From Hydractinia symbiolongicarpus (lineage: Eukaryota; Cnidaria; Hydrozoa; Anthoathecata; Hydractiniidae): a stretch of 64,000 bases of DNA. Positions 1 through 14,325 of this stretch are shown here, piece after piece. Where the stretch lies: the NCBI RefSeq assembly GCF_029227915.1, contig NC_079877.1, positions 32,887,851 through 32,951,850 on the forward strand. The letters are read 5' to 3'. The position numbers and the translations under genes were made by a program. The notes under the pieces are model-generated. The model saw only the letters and a program-made list of their open reading frames with translations. It did not search any database and was not told the DNA's origin. Positions within the stretch are counted from its first letter, which is position 1; each line of letters begins with the position of its first letter.

Positions 1-1682
1 TTACGGGAAATCGCGGGTTTTCGTTTGCCAGCGACTAAACTACTTTTATTCAGCGTCTCATCAGAAATGAAAACATTTTTGAAAACTACAAGTCTTATGC
101 GTTTTAGTGGTGAAAAAATAATTTAAAAAATCGTTATGGAAATGAGTTTACTCACAGGGTACTTTCTTTGTATACATTCGACTATACGGGCCAAGCCCGG
201 GATTTACGGGAAATCGCGGGTTTTCGTTTGCCGGCAATTAAACCTCTTTCATTAAGCGTCTCATCAAAAATGAAAACATTTTTGAAAACTACAAGTCTCA
301 TGGGTTTTAGTGGTGAAAAAAAAATTTAAAAAATCGTTCGGGAAATGAGTTTACTCCATGGGTACTTTCTTTGTATACATTCGACTATACGGGCCAAGCT
401 CGGGATTTACGGAAAATTGCGGGTTTACGTTTGCCGGCGATTAAACCACTTTCATTAAGCGTCTCATCAAAAATGAAAACATTTCTGAAAACTACAAGTC
501 ACATGCGTTTTAGTGGTGAAATAGTAATTTAAAAAATCGTTCGGGAAATGAGTTTACTCCCTGGGTACTTTCTTTGTATACTTTTGACTATGCGGGCCAA
601 GTCCGGGATTTACGGGAAGTCGCGGGTTTTCGTTTGCCGGCAATTAAACTTCTTTTATTCAGCGTCTCATCAAAAATGAAAGCATTTTTAAAAACTACAA
701 GTCTCATGGGCTTTAGTGGTGAAATAATAATTTAAAAAATCGTTCGGGAAATGAGTTTACTCCCTGGGTACTATCTTTGTATACTTTTGACTATACGGGC
801 CGAGTCCGGGATTTACGGGAAGTCGCGGGTTTTCGTTTGCCGGCGATTACACTTCTTTTATTCAGCGTCTCATCAAAAATGAAAACATTTTTAAAAACTA
901 CAAGTCTCATGGGCTTTAGTGTTGAAATAATAATTTAAAAAATCGTTCGGGAAATGAGTTTACACCCTTGGTACTTTCTTTGTATACTTTTGACTATACG
1001 GGCCGAGCCGGGATTTACGGGAAATGGCAGGTTTTCGTTTGCCGGCGATTAAACTTCTTTCATTCAGCGTCTCATCAAAAATGAAAACATTTTTAAAAAC
1101 TACAAGTCTCATGCGTTTTAGTGGTGAAAAAATAATTTAAAAAATCGTTCGTGAAATGAGTTTACTCCCTGGGTACTTTCTTTGTATACTTTTGATTATA
1201 CGGGCCGAGTCCGGGATTTACAGGAAATCGCAGGTTTTCGTTTGCCGGCGATTAAACTTCTTTCATTCAGCGTCTCATCAAAAATGAAAACATTTTTGAA
1301 AACTACAAGTCTCCTGCGTTTTAGTGGTGAAAAAATAATTTAAAAAATCGTTCGGGAAATGAGTTTACTCCTTGGGTACATTCTTTGTATACATTCGACT
1401 ATACGGGCCAAGCCCGGGATTTACGGGAAATCGCGGGTTTTCGTTTGCCGGCGATTAAGCCACTTTCATTAAGCGTCTCATCAAAAATGAAAACATTTTT
1501 AAAAACTACAAGTCTCATGGGTTTAGTGGTGAAATAATAATTTAAAAAATCGTTTGGGAAATGAGTTTACACCACGGGTACTTTCTTTGTATACTTTTGA
1601 CTATACGGGCCGAGTTCAGGATTTACGGAAAATCGCAGGTTTTCGTTTGCCGGCGATTAAACTTCTTTTATTCAGCGTCTCA

Positions 1683-1704
1683 TCAAAAATGAAAACATTT
1701 TTGA
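1683..1704. repeat. Dyad in the monomer (representative copy)
   Basis: TCAAAAATG, four A, then CATTTTTGA form a perfect 9-bp inverted repeat with a 4-base spacer. It recurs in every monomer with ATTTTTGAAAAC; units with ATTTTTAAAAAC or ATTTCTGAAAAC keep a shorter or interrupted stem. The LINE fragment is inserted at the edge of this dyad. Function is unknown; A/T tracts of this kind are common in satellites and may bend DNA. Confidence 0.6.
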
Positions 1705-3814
1705 AAACTACAAGTCTCATGCGTTTTAGTGGTGAAAAAATAATTTAAAAAATCGTTCGGGAAATGAGTTTACTCCCTGGGTACTTTCTTTGTATACTTT
1801 TGACTATACGGGCCGAGTCCGGGATTTACATGAAATAGCAGGTTTTCGTTTGCCGGCGAATAAACGTCTTTCATTCAGCGTCTCATCAAAAGTGAAAACA
1901 TTTTTGAAAACTACAAGTCTCATGCGTTTTAGTGGCGAAATAATAATTTAAAAAATCGTTTGGGAAATTAGTTTACTCCCTGGGTACTTTCTTTGTATAC
2001 TTTTGACTATACGGGCCGAGTCCGAGATTTACGGGAAATCGCAGGTTTTCGTTTGCCGGCGATTAAACTTCTTTTACTCAGCGTCTCATCAGAAATGAAA
2101 ACATTTTTGAAAACTACAAGTCTTATGCGTTTTAGTGGTGAAAAAATATTTTAAAAATCGTTATGGAAATGAGTTTACTCACAGGGTACTTTCTTTGTAT
2201 ACATTCGACTATACGGGCCAAGCCCGGGATTTACGGGAAATCGCGGGTTTTCGTTTGCCGGCAATTAAACCTCTTTCATTAAGCGTCTCATCAAAAATGA
2301 AAACATTTTTGAAAACTACAAGTCCCATGGGTTTTAGTGGTGAAAAAAAAAATTAAAAAATCGTTCGGGAAATGAGTTTACTCCATGGGTACTTTCTTTG
2401 TATACATTCGACTATACGGGCCAAGCCCGGGATTTACGAAAAATTGCGGGTTTACGTTTGCCGGCGATTAAACCACTTTCATTAAGCGTCTCATCAAAAA
2501 TGAAAACATTTCTGAAAACTACAAGTCTCATGCGTTTTAGTGGTGAAAATTAATTTAAAAAATCGTTCGGGAAATGAGTTTACTCCCTGGGTACTTTCTT
2601 TGTATACTTTTGACTATACGGGCCGAGTCCGGGATTTACATGAAATAGCAGGTTTTCGTTTGCCGGCGAATAAACGTCTTTCATTCAGCGTCTCATCAAA
2701 AGTGAAAACATTTTTGAAAACTACAAGTCTCATGCGTTTTAGTGGCGAAATAATAATTTAAAAAATCGTTTGGGAAATTAGTTTACTCCCTGGGTACTTT
2801 CTTTGTATACTTTTGACTATACGGGCCGAGTCCGAGATTTACGGGAAATCGCAGGTTTTCGTTTGCCGGCGATTAAACTTCTTTTACTCAGCGTCTCATC
2901 AGAAATGAAAACATTTTTGAAAACTACAAGCCTTATGCGTTTTAGTGGTGAAAAAAAAATTTAAAAATCGTTATGGAAATGAGTTTACTCACAGGGTACT
3001 TTCTTTGTATACATTCGACTATACGGGCCAAGCCCGGGATTTACGGAAAATCGCGGGTTTACGTTTGCCGGCGATTAAACCACTTTCATTAAGCGTCTCA
3101 TCAAAAATGAAAACATTTCTGAAAACTACAAGTCTCATGCGTTTTAGTGGTGAAAATTAATTTAAAAAATCGTTCGGGAAATGAGTTTACTTCCTGGGTA
3201 CTTTCTTTGTATACTTTTGACTATGCGGGCCAAGTCCGGGATTTACGGGAAGTCGCGGGTTTTTTTTGCCGCAATTAAACTTCTTTTATTCAGCGTCTCA
3301 TCAAAAATGAAAGCATTTTTAAAAACCACAAGTCTCATGGGCTTTAGTGGTGAAATAATAATTTAAAAAATCGTTCGGGAAATGAGTTTACACCCCGGGT
3401 ACTTTCTTTGTATACTTTTGACTATACGGGCCGAGTCCGGGATTTACGGTAAATCACGGGTTTTCGTTTGCCGGCGATTAAACTTCTTTTATTCAGCGTC
3501 TCATCAAAAATGAAAACATTTTTAAAAACTACAAGTCTCATGCGTTTTAGTGGTGAAAAAATAAATTAAAAAATCGTTCGGGAAATGAGTTTACTCCCTG
3601 GGTACTATCTTTGTATACTTTTGATTATACGGGCTGAGTCCGGGATTTACAGGAAATCGCAGGTTTTCGTTTGCCGGCGATTAAACTTCTTTCATTCAGC
3701 GTCTCATCAAAAATGAAAACATTTTTGAAAACTACAAGTCTCCTGCGTTTTAGTGGTGAAAAAATAATTTAAAAAATCGTTCGGGAAATGAGTTTACACC
3801 CCGGGTACTTTCTT

Positions 3815-5872
3815 TGTATACTTTTGACTATACGGGCCGAGTCCGGGATTTACGGTAAATCACGGGTTTTCGTTTGGCGGCGATTAAACTTCTTTTATTC
3901 AGCGTCTCATCAAAAATGAAAACATTTTTAAAAACTACAAGTCTCATGCGTTTTAGTGGTGAAAAAATAAATTAAAAAATCGTTCGGGAAATGAGTTTAC
4001 TCCCTGGGTACTATCTTTGTATACTTTTGATTATACGGGCCGAGTCCGGGATTTACATGAAATAGCAGGTTTTCGTTTGCCGGCGAATAAACGTCTTTCA
4101 TTCAGCGTCTCATCAAAAGTGAAAACATTTTTGAAAACTACAAGTCTCATGCGTTTTAGTGGCGAAATAATAATTTAAAAAATCGTTTGGGAAATTAGTT
4201 TACTCCCTGGGTACTTTCTTTGTATACTTTTGACTATACGGGCAGAGTCCGAGATTTACGGGAAAGCGCAGGTTTTCGTTTGCCGGCGATTAAACTTCTT
4301 TTACTCAGCGTCTCATCAGAAATGAAAACATTTTTGAAAACTACAAGTCTTATGCGTTTTAGTGGTGAAAAAATATTTTAAAAATCGTTATGGAAATGAG
4401 TTTACTCACAGGGTACTTTCTTTGTATACATTCGACTATACGGGCCAAGCCCGGGATTTACGGGAAATCGCGGGTTTTCGTTTGCCGGCAATTAAACCTC
4501 TTTCATTAAGCGTCTCATCAAAAATGAAAACATTTTTGAAAACTACAAGTCCCATGGGTTTTAGTGGTGAAAAAAAAATTTAAAAAATCGTTCGGGAAAT
4601 GAGTTTTCTCCATGGGTACTTTCTTTGTATACATTCGACTATACGGGCCAAGCCCGGGATTTACGAAAAATCGCGGGTTTACGTTTGCCGGCGCTTAAAC
4701 CACTTTCATTAAGCGTCTCATCAAAAATGAAAACATTTCTGAAAACTACAAGTCTCATGCGTTTTTGTGGTGAAAATTAATTTAAAAAATCGTTCGGGAA
4801 ATGAGTTTACTTCCTGGGTACTTTCTTTGTATACTTTTGACTATACGGGCCGAGTCCGGGATTTACGGTAAATCACGGGTTTTCGTTTGGCGGCGATTAA
4901 ACTTCTTTTATTCAGCGTCTCATCAAAAATGAAAACATTTTTAAAAACTACAAGTCTCATGCGTTTTAGTGGTGAAAAAATAAATTAAAAAATCGTTCGG
5001 GAAATGAGTTTACTCCCTGGGTACTATCTTTGTATACTTTTGATTATACGGGCCGAGTCCGGGATTTACATGAAATAGCAGGTTTTCGTTTGCCGGCGAA
5101 TAAACGTCTTTCATTCAGCGTCTCATCAAAAGTGAAAACATTTTTGAAAACTACAAGTCTCATGCGTTTTAGTGGCGAAATAATAATTTAAAAAATCGTT
5201 TGGGAAATTAGTTTACTCCCTGGGTACTTTCTTTGTATACTTTTGACTATACGGGCAGAGTCCGAGATTTACGGGAAAGCGCAGGTTTTCGTTTGCCGGC
5301 GATTAAACTTCTTTTACTCAGCGTCTCATCAGAAATGAAAACATTTTTGAAAACTACAAGTCTTATGCGTTTTAGTGGTGAAAAAATATTTTAAAAATCG
5401 TTATGGAAATGAGTTTACTCACAGGGTACTTTCTTTGTATACATTCGACTATACGGGCCAAGCCCGGGATTTACGGGAAATCGCGGGTTTTCGTTTGCCG
5501 GCAATTAAACCTCTTTCATTAAGCGTCTCATCAAAAATGAAAACATTTTTGAAAACTACAAGTCCCATGGGTTTTAGTGGTGAAAAAAAAATTTAAAAAA
5601 TCGTTCGGGAAATGAGTTTTCTCCATGGGTACTTTCTTTGTATACATTCGACTATACGGGCCAAGCCCGGGATTTACGAAAAATCGCGGGTTTACGTTTG
5701 CCGGCGCTTAAACCACTTTCATTAAGCGTCTCATCAAAAATGAAAACATTTCTGAAAACTACAAGTCTCATGCGTTTTTGTGGTGAAAATTAATTTAAAA
5801 AATCGTTCGGGAAATGAGTTTACTTCCTGGGTACTTTCTTTGTATACTTTTGACTATACGGGCCGAGTCCGA
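3815..5872 (+). repeat. Higher-order tandem duplication, period 1013 bp
   Basis: The segment 3815-4859 recurs at 4828-5872. It shares GGTAAATCACGGG, the variant CGTTTGGCGGCG, GGGCAGAGTCCGAG, GGGAAAGCGCAGG, GAGTTTTCTCCATGG and GCGTTTTTGTGG. The period is five monomers with 202/203-bp lengths mixed. Identity looks complete or nearly so. Confidence 0.85.
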
Positions 5873-8800
5873 GATTTACTTGAAATCGCAGGTTTTCGTT
5901 TGCCGGCGATTAAACTTCTTTTACTCAGCGTCTCATCAGAAATGAAAACATTTTTGAAAACTACAAGTCTTATGCGTTTTAGTGGTGAAAAAATATTTTA
6001 AAAATCGTTATGGAAATGAGTTTACTCACAGGGTACTTTCTTTGTATACATTCGACTATACGGGCCAAGCCCGGGATTTACGGGAAATCGCGGGTTTTCG
6101 TTTGCCGGCAATTAAACCTCTTTCATTAAGGGTCTCATCAAAAATGAAAACATTTTTGAAAACTACAAGTCCCATGGGTTTTAGTGGTAAAAAAAAAATT
6201 TAAAAAATCGTTCGGGAAATGAGTTTACTCCATGGGTACTTTCTTTGTATACATTCGACTATACGGGCCAAGCCTGGGATTTACGAAAAATCGCGGGTTT
6301 ACGTTTGCCGGCGATTAAACCACTTTCATTAAGCGTCTCATCAAAAATGAAAACATTTCTGAAAACTACAAGTCTCATGCGTTTTTGTGGTGAAAATTAA
6401 TTTAAAAAATCGTTCGGGAAATGAGTTTACTTCCTGGGTACTTTCTTTGTATACTTTTGACTATGCGGGCCAAGCCCGGGATTTACGGGAAATCACGGGT
6501 TTTCGTTTGCCGGCGATTAAACTTCTTTTATTCAGCGTCTCATCAGAAATGAAAACCTTTTTGAAAACTACAAGTCTTATGCGTTTTAGCGGTGAAAAAA
6601 TAATTTAAAAAATCGTTATGGAAATGAGTTTACTCCCTGGGTACTTTCTTTGTATACTTTTGACTATACGGGCCGAGTCCGGGATTTACATGAAATAGCA
6701 GGTTTTCGTTTGCCGGCGAATAAACTTCTTTCATTCAGCGTCTCATCAAAAGTGAAAACATTTTTGAAAACTACAAGTCTCATGCGTTTTAGTGGCAAAA
6801 TAATAATTTAAAAAATCGTTTGGGAAATTAGTTTACTCCCTGGGTACTTTCTTTGTATACTTTTGACTATACGGGCCGAGTCCGAGATTTACGGGAAATC
6901 GCAGGTTTTCGTTTGCCGGCGATTAAACTTCTTTTACTCAGCGTCTCATCAAAAATGAAAACATTTTTAAAAACTACAAGTCTCATGCGTTTTCGTGGTG
7001 AAAAAATAAATTAAAAAATCGTTCGGGAAATAAGTTTACTCACTGGGTACTATCTTTTTATACTTTTGATTATACGGGCCAAGCCGGGATTTACGGGAAA
7101 TCGCGGGTTTTTGTTTGCCAGCGACTAAACTTCTTTTATTCAGCGTCTCATCAGAAATGAAAACATTTTTGAAAACTACAAGTCTTATGCGTTTTAGTAG
7201 TGAAAAAATAATTTAAAAAATCGTTATGGAAATGAGTTTACTCACAGGGTACTTTCTTTGTATACATTCGACTATACGGGCCAAGCCCGGGATTTACGGG
7301 AAATCGCGGGTTTTCGTTTGCCGGCAATTAAACCTCTTTCATTAAGCGTCTCATCAAAAATGAAAACATTTTTGAAAACTACAAGTCTCATGGGTTTTAG
7401 TGGTGAAAAAAAAATTTAAAAAATCGTTCGGGAAATGAGTTTACTCCATGGGTACTTTCTTTGTATACATTCGACTATACGGGCCAAGCCCGGGATTTAC
7501 GGAAAATCGCGGGTTTACGTTTGCCGGCGATTAAACCACTTTCATTAAGCGTCTCATCAAAAATGAAAACATTTCTGAAAACTACAAGTCACATGCGTTT
7601 TAGTGGTGAAATAGTAATTTAAAAAATCGTTCGGGAAATGAGTTCACTCCCTGGGTAATTTCTTTGTATACTTTTGACTATGCGGGCCAAGTCCGGGATA
7701 TACGGGAAGTCGCGGGTTTTCGTTTGCCGGCAATTAAACTTCTTTTATTCAGCGTCTCATCAAAAATGAAAGCATTTTTAAAAACTACAAGTCTCATGGG
7801 CTTTAGTGGTGAAATAATAATTTAAAAAATCGTTCGGGAAATGAGTTTACTCCCTGGGTACTATCTTTGTATACTTTTGACTATACGGGCCAAGCCCGGG
7901 ATTTACGGGAAATCGCGGGTTTTCGTTTGCCAGCGATTAAACTTCTTTTATTCAGCGTCTCATCAGAAATGAAAACATTTTTGAAAACTACAAGTCTTGT
8001 GCGTTTTAGTGGTGAAAAAATAATTTAAAAAATCGTTATGGAAATGAGTTTACTCCCTGGGTACTTTCTTTGTATACTTTTGACTATACGGGCCGAGTCC
8101 GGGATTTACATGAAATAGCAGGTTTTCGTTTGCCGGCGAATAAACTTCTTTCATTCAGCGTCTAATCAAAAGTGAAAACATTTTTGAAAACTACAAGTCT
8201 CATGCGTTTTAGTGGCGAAATAATAATTTAAAAAATCGTTTGGGAAATTAGTTTACTCCCTGGGTACTTTCTTTGTATACTTTTGACTATACGGGCCGAG
8301 ACCGAGATTTACGGGAAATCGCAGGTTTTCGTTTGCCGGCGCTTAAACTTCTTTTACTCAGCGTCTCATCAAAAATGAAAACATTTTTGAAAACTACAAG
8401 TCTCATGCGTTTTCGTGGTGAAAAAATAAATTAAAAAATCGTTCGGGAAATGAGTTTACTCCCTGGGTACTATCTTTGTATACTTTTGACTATACGGGCC
8501 AAGCCCGGGATTTACGGGAAATCGCGGGTTTACGTTTGCCGGCGATTAAACCACTTTCATTAAGCGTCTCATCAAATATGAAAACATTTCTGAAAACTAC
8601 AAGTCTCATGGGCTTTAGTGGTGAAATAATAATTTAAAAAATTGTTCGGGAAATGAGTTTACACCCCGGGTACTTTCTTTGTATACTTTTGACTATACGG
8701 GCGGAGTCCGGGATTTACGGGAATCGCGGGTTTTCGTTTGCCGGCGATTAAACTTCTTTTATTCAGCGTCTCATCAAAAATGAAAACATTTTTAAAAACT

Positions 8801-11800
8801 ACAAGTCGCATGGGATTTGGTGGTGAAATAATAATTTAAAAAATCGTTTGGGAAATGAGTTTTCTCCCTGGGTACTTTCTTTGTATACTTTTGACTATAC
8901 GGGCTGAGTCCGGGATTTACGGGAAATCGCGGGTTTTCGTTTACCGGCGATTAAACTTCTTTTATTCAGCGTCTCATCAAAAATGAAAACATTTTTAAAA
9001 ACTACAAGTCTCATGCGTTTTAGTGGTGAAAAAATAAATTAAAAAATCGTTCGGGAAATGAGTTTACTCCCTGGGTACTTTCTTTGTATACTTTTGACTA
9101 TACGGGCCGAGTCCGGGATTTACATGAAATAGCAGGTTTTCGTTTGCCGGCGAAAAAACTTCTTTCATTCAGCGTCTCTTCAAAAGTGAAAACATTTTTG
9201 AAAACTACAAGTCTCATGCGTTTTAGTGGCAAAATAATAATTTAAAAAATCGTTTGGGAAATTAGTTTACTCCCTGGGTACTTTCTTTGTATACTTTTGA
9301 CTATACGGGCCGAGTCCCAGATTTACGGGAAATCGCAGGTTTTCGTTTGCCGGCGATTAAACTTCTTTTACTCAGCGTCTCATCAAAAATGAAAACATTT
9401 TTGAAAACTACAAGTCTCATGCGTTTTCGTGGTGAAAAAATAAATTAAAAAATCGTTCGGGAAATAAGTTTACTCCCTGGGTACTATCTTTTTATACTTT
9501 TGATTATACGGGCCAAGCCCGGGATTTACGTGAAATCGCGGGTTTTCGTTTGCCAGCGATTAAACTTCTTTTATTCAGCGTCTCATCAGAAATGAAAACA
9601 TTTTTGAAAACTACAAGTCTTATGCGTTTTAGTGGTGAAAAAATAATTTAAAAAATCGTTATGGAAATGAGTTTACTCACAGGGTACTTTCTTTGTATAC
9701 ATTCGACTATACGGGCCAAGCCCGGGATTTACGGGAAATCGCAGGTTTTCGTTTGCCGGCAATTAAACCTCTTTCATTAAGCGTCTCATCAAAAATGAAA
9801 ACATTTTTGAAAACTACAAGTCTCATGGGTTTTAGTGGTGAAAAAAAAATTTAAAAAATCGTTCGGGAAATGAGTTTACTCCATGGGTACTTTCTTTGTA
9901 TACATTCGACTATACGGGCCAAGCCCGGGATTTACGGAAAATCGCGGGTTTACGTTTGCCGGCGATTAAACCACTTTCATTAAGCGTCTCATCAAAAATG
10001 AAAACATTTCTGAAAACTACAAGTCACATGCGTTTTAGTGGTGAAATAGTAGTTTAAAAAATCGTTCGGGAAATGAGTTTACTCCCTGGGTACTTTCTTT
10101 GTATACTTTTGACTATGCGGGCCAAGTCCGGGATTTACGGGAAGTCGCGGGTTTTCGTTTGCCGGCAATTAAACTTCTTTTATTCAGCGTCTCATCAAAA
10201 ATGAAAGCATTTTTAAAAACTACAAGTCTCATGGGCTTTAGTGGTGAAATAATAATTTAAAAAATCGTTCGGGAAATGAGTTTACTCCCTGGGTACTATC
10301 TTTGTATACTTTTGACTATACGGGCCAAGCCCGGGATTTACGGGAAATCGCGGGTTTTCGTTTGCCAGCGATTAAACTTCTTTTATTTAGCGTCTCATCA
10401 GAAATGAAAACATTTTTGAAAACTACAAGTCTTATGCGTTTTAGTGGTGAAAAAATAATTTAAAAAATCGTTATGGAAATGAGTTTACTCCCTGGGTACT
10501 TTCTTTGTATACTTTTGACTATACGGGCCGAGTCCGAGATTTACGGGAAATCACAGGTTTTCGATTGCCGGCGATTAAACTTCTTTTACTCAGCGTCTCA
10601 TCAAAAATGAAAACATTTTTGAAAACTACAAGTCTCATGCGTTTTCGTGGTGAAAAAATAAATTAAAAAATCGTTCGAGAAATGAGTTTACTCCATGGGT
10701 ACTTTCTTTGTATACATTCGACTATACGGGCCAAGCCCGGGATTTACGGAAAATCGCGGGTTTACGTTTGCCGGCGATTAAACCACTTTCATTAAGCGTC
10801 TCATCAAAAATTAAAATATTTCTGAAAACTACAAGTCTCATGCGTTTTAGTGGTGAAAAAATAATTTAAAAAATTCGTTCGGGAAATGAGTTTACTCACT
10901 GGGTACTTTCCTTGTATACTTTTGACTATACGGGACGAGTCCGGGATTTACTGGAAATCGCATGTTTTCGTTTGCCGGCGATTAAACCACTTTCATTAAG
11001 CGTCTCATCAAAAGTGAAAACATTTTTGAAAACTACAAGTCTCATGCGTTTTAGTGGCGAAATAATAATTTAAAAAATCGTTTTGGAAATTAGTTTACTC
11101 CCTGGGTACTTTCTTTGTATACTTTTGACTATACGGGCCGAGTCCGAGATTTACGGGAAATCGCAGGTTTTCGATTGCCGGCGATTAAACTTCTTTTACT
11201 CAGCGTCTCATCAAAAATGAAAACATTTTTAAAAACTACAAGTCTCATGCGTTTTCGTGGTGAAAAAATAAATTAAAAAATCGTTCGGGAAATGAGTTTA
11301 CTCCATGGGTACTTTCTTTGTATACATTCGACTATACGGGCCAAGCCCGGGATTTACGGAAAATCGCGGGTTTACGTTTGCCGGCGATTAAACCACTTTC
11401 ATTAAGCGTCTCATCAAAAATTAAAATATTTCTGAAAACTACAAGTCTCATGCGTTTTAGTGGTGAAAAAATAATTTAAAAAATTCGTTCGGGAAATGAG
11501 TTTACTCACTGGTTACTTTCCTTGTATACTTTTGACTATACGGGACGAGTCCGGGATTTACTGGAAATCGCATGTTTTCGTTTGCCGGCGATTAAACCAC
11601 TTTCATTAAGCGTCTCATCAAAAATGAAAATATTTTTAAAAACTACAAGTCTCATGAGCTTTAGTGGTGAAATAATAATTTAAAAAATCGTTCGGGAAAT
11701 GAGTTTACTCCCTGGGTACTATCTTTGTATACTTTTGACTATACGGGCCAAGCCCGGGATTTACGGGAAATCGCGGGTTTACGTTTGCCGGCGATTAAAC

Positions 11801-11879
11801 CACTTTCATTAAGCGTCTCATCAAAAATGAAAACATTTCTGAAAACTACAAGTCTCATGGGCTTTAGTGGTGAAATAAT

Positions 11880-14325
11880 AATTTAAAAAATCGTTCGGGA
11901 AATGAGTTTACACCCCGGGTACTTTCTTTGTATACTTTTGACTATACGGGCCGAGTCCGGGATTTACGGGAATCGCGGGTTTTCGTTTGCCGGCGATTAA
12001 ACTTCTTTTATTCAGCGTCTCATCAAAAATGAAAACATTTTTAAAAACTACAAGTCGCATGGGCTTTAGTGGTGAAATAATAATTTAAAAAATCGTTTGG
12101 GAAATGAGTTTACTCCCTGGGTACTTTCTTTGTATACTTTTGACTATACGGGCTGAGTTCGGGATTTACGGGAAATCGCAGGTTTTCGTTTGCCGGCGAT
12201 TAAACTTCTTTTATTCAGCGTCTCATCAAAAATGAAAACATTTTTGAAAACTACAAGTCTCATGCGTTTTAGTGGTGAAAAAATAATTAAAAAATTCGTT
12301 CGGGAAATGAGTTTACACCCTGGGTACTTTCTTTGTATACTTTTGACTATACGGGCCGAGTCCGGGGTTTACGGGAAATGGTGGGTTTTCGTTTGCCGGC
12401 AATTAAACTTCTTTTATTCAGCGTCTCATCAAAAATGAAAATATTTTTGAAAACTACAAGTCTCATGCGTTTTAGTGGTGAAAAGATACTTTAAAAAATC
12501 GTTTTGGAAATGAGTTTACTCCCTGGGTACTTTCTTTGTATACATTCGACTATACGGGCCAAAGCCGGGATTTACGGGAAATAGCGGGTTTTCGTTTGCC
12601 GGCAATTAAACTTCTTTTATTCAGCGTCTCATCAAAAATGAAAACATTTTTGAAAACTACAAGTCTCATGCGTTTTAGTGGTGAAATAGTAATTTAAAAA
12701 ATCGTTCGGGAAATGAGTTTACTCCCTGGGTACTTTCTTTGTATACTTTTGACTATGCGGGCCAAGTCCGGGATTTACGGGAAGTCGCGGGTTTTCGTTT
12801 GCCGGCAATTAAACTTCTTTTATTCAGCGTCTCATCAAAAATGAAAGCATTTTTAAAAACTACAAGTCTCATGGGCTTTAGTGGTGAAATAATAATTTAA
12901 AAAATCGTTCGGGAAATGAGTTTACTCCCTGGGTACTATCTTTGTATACTTTTGACTATACGGGCCAAGCCCGGGATTTACGGGAAATCGCGGGTTTTCG
13001 TTTGCCAGCGATTAAACTTCTTTTATTCAGCGTCTCATCAGAAATGAAAACATTTTTGAAAACTACAAGTCTTATGCGTTTTAGTGGTGAAAAAATGATT
13101 TAAAAAATCGTTCGGGAAATGAGTTTACACCCCGGGTACTTTCTTTGTATACTTTTGACTATACGGGCCGAGTCCGGGATTTACGGGAATCGCGGGTTTT
13201 CGTTTGCCGGCGATTAAACTTCTTTTATTCAGCGTCTCATCAAAAATGAAAACATTTTTAAAAACTACAAGTCGCATGGGCTTTAGTGGTGAAATAATAA
13301 TTTAAAAAATCGTTTGGGAAATGAGTTTACTCCCTGGGTACTTTCTTTGTATACTTTTGACTATACGGGCTGAGTTCGGGATTTACGGGAAATCGCAGGT
13401 TTTCGTTTGCCGGCGATTAAACTTCTTTTATTCAGCGTCTCATCAAAAATGAAAACATTTTTGAAAACTACAAGTCTCATGCGTTTTAGTGGTGAAAAAA
13501 TAATTAAAAAATTCGTTCGGGAAATGAGTTTACACCCTGGGTACTTTCTTTGTATACTTTTGACTATACGGGCCGAGTCCGGGGTTTACGGGAAATGGTG
13601 GGTTTTCGTTTGCCGGCAATTAAACTTCTTTTATTCAGCGTCTCATCAAAAATGAAAATATTTTTGAAAACTACAAGTCTCATGCGTTTTAGTGGTGAAA
13701 AGATACTTTAAAAAATCGTTTTGGAAATGAGTTTACTCCCTGGGTACTTTCTTTGTATACATTCGACTATACGGGCCAAAGCCGGGATTTACGGGAAATA
13801 GCGGGTTTTCGTTTGCCGGCAATTAAACTTCTTTTATTCAGCGTCTCATCAGAAATGAAAACATTTTTGAAAACTACAAGTCTCATGCGTTTTAGTGGTG
13901 AAATAGTAATTTAAAAAATCGTTCGGGAAATGAGTTTACTCCCTGGGTACTTTCTTTGTATACTTTTGACTATGCGGGCCAAGTCCGGGATTTACGGGAA
14001 GTCGCGGGTTTTCGTTTGCCGGCAATTAAACTTCTTTTATTCAGCGTCTCATCAAAAATGAAAGCATTTTTAAAAACTACAAGTCTCATGGGCTTTAGTG
14101 GTGAAATAATAATTTAAAAAATCGTTCGGGAAATGAGTTTACTCCCTGGGTACTATCTTTGTATACTTTTGACTATACGGGCCAAGCCCGGGATTTACGG
14201 GAAATCGCGGGTTTTCGTTTGCCAGCGATTAAACTTCTTTTATTCAGCGTCTCATCAGAAATGAAAACATTTTTGAAAACTACAAGTCTTATGCGTTTTA
14301 GTGGTGAAAAAATGATTTAAAAAAT
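11880..14325 (+). repeat. Higher-order tandem duplication, period 1217 bp
   Basis: The segment 11880-13108 recurs at 13097-14325, six monomers. Both copies share the 202-bp unit with GGGAATCGCGGG, CAAGTCGCATGGG, GAAATGGTGGGTTTTC and GAAAAGATACTTT. One difference seen is CATCAAAAATG at about 12632 against CATCAGAAATG at about 13849. Confidence 0.82.
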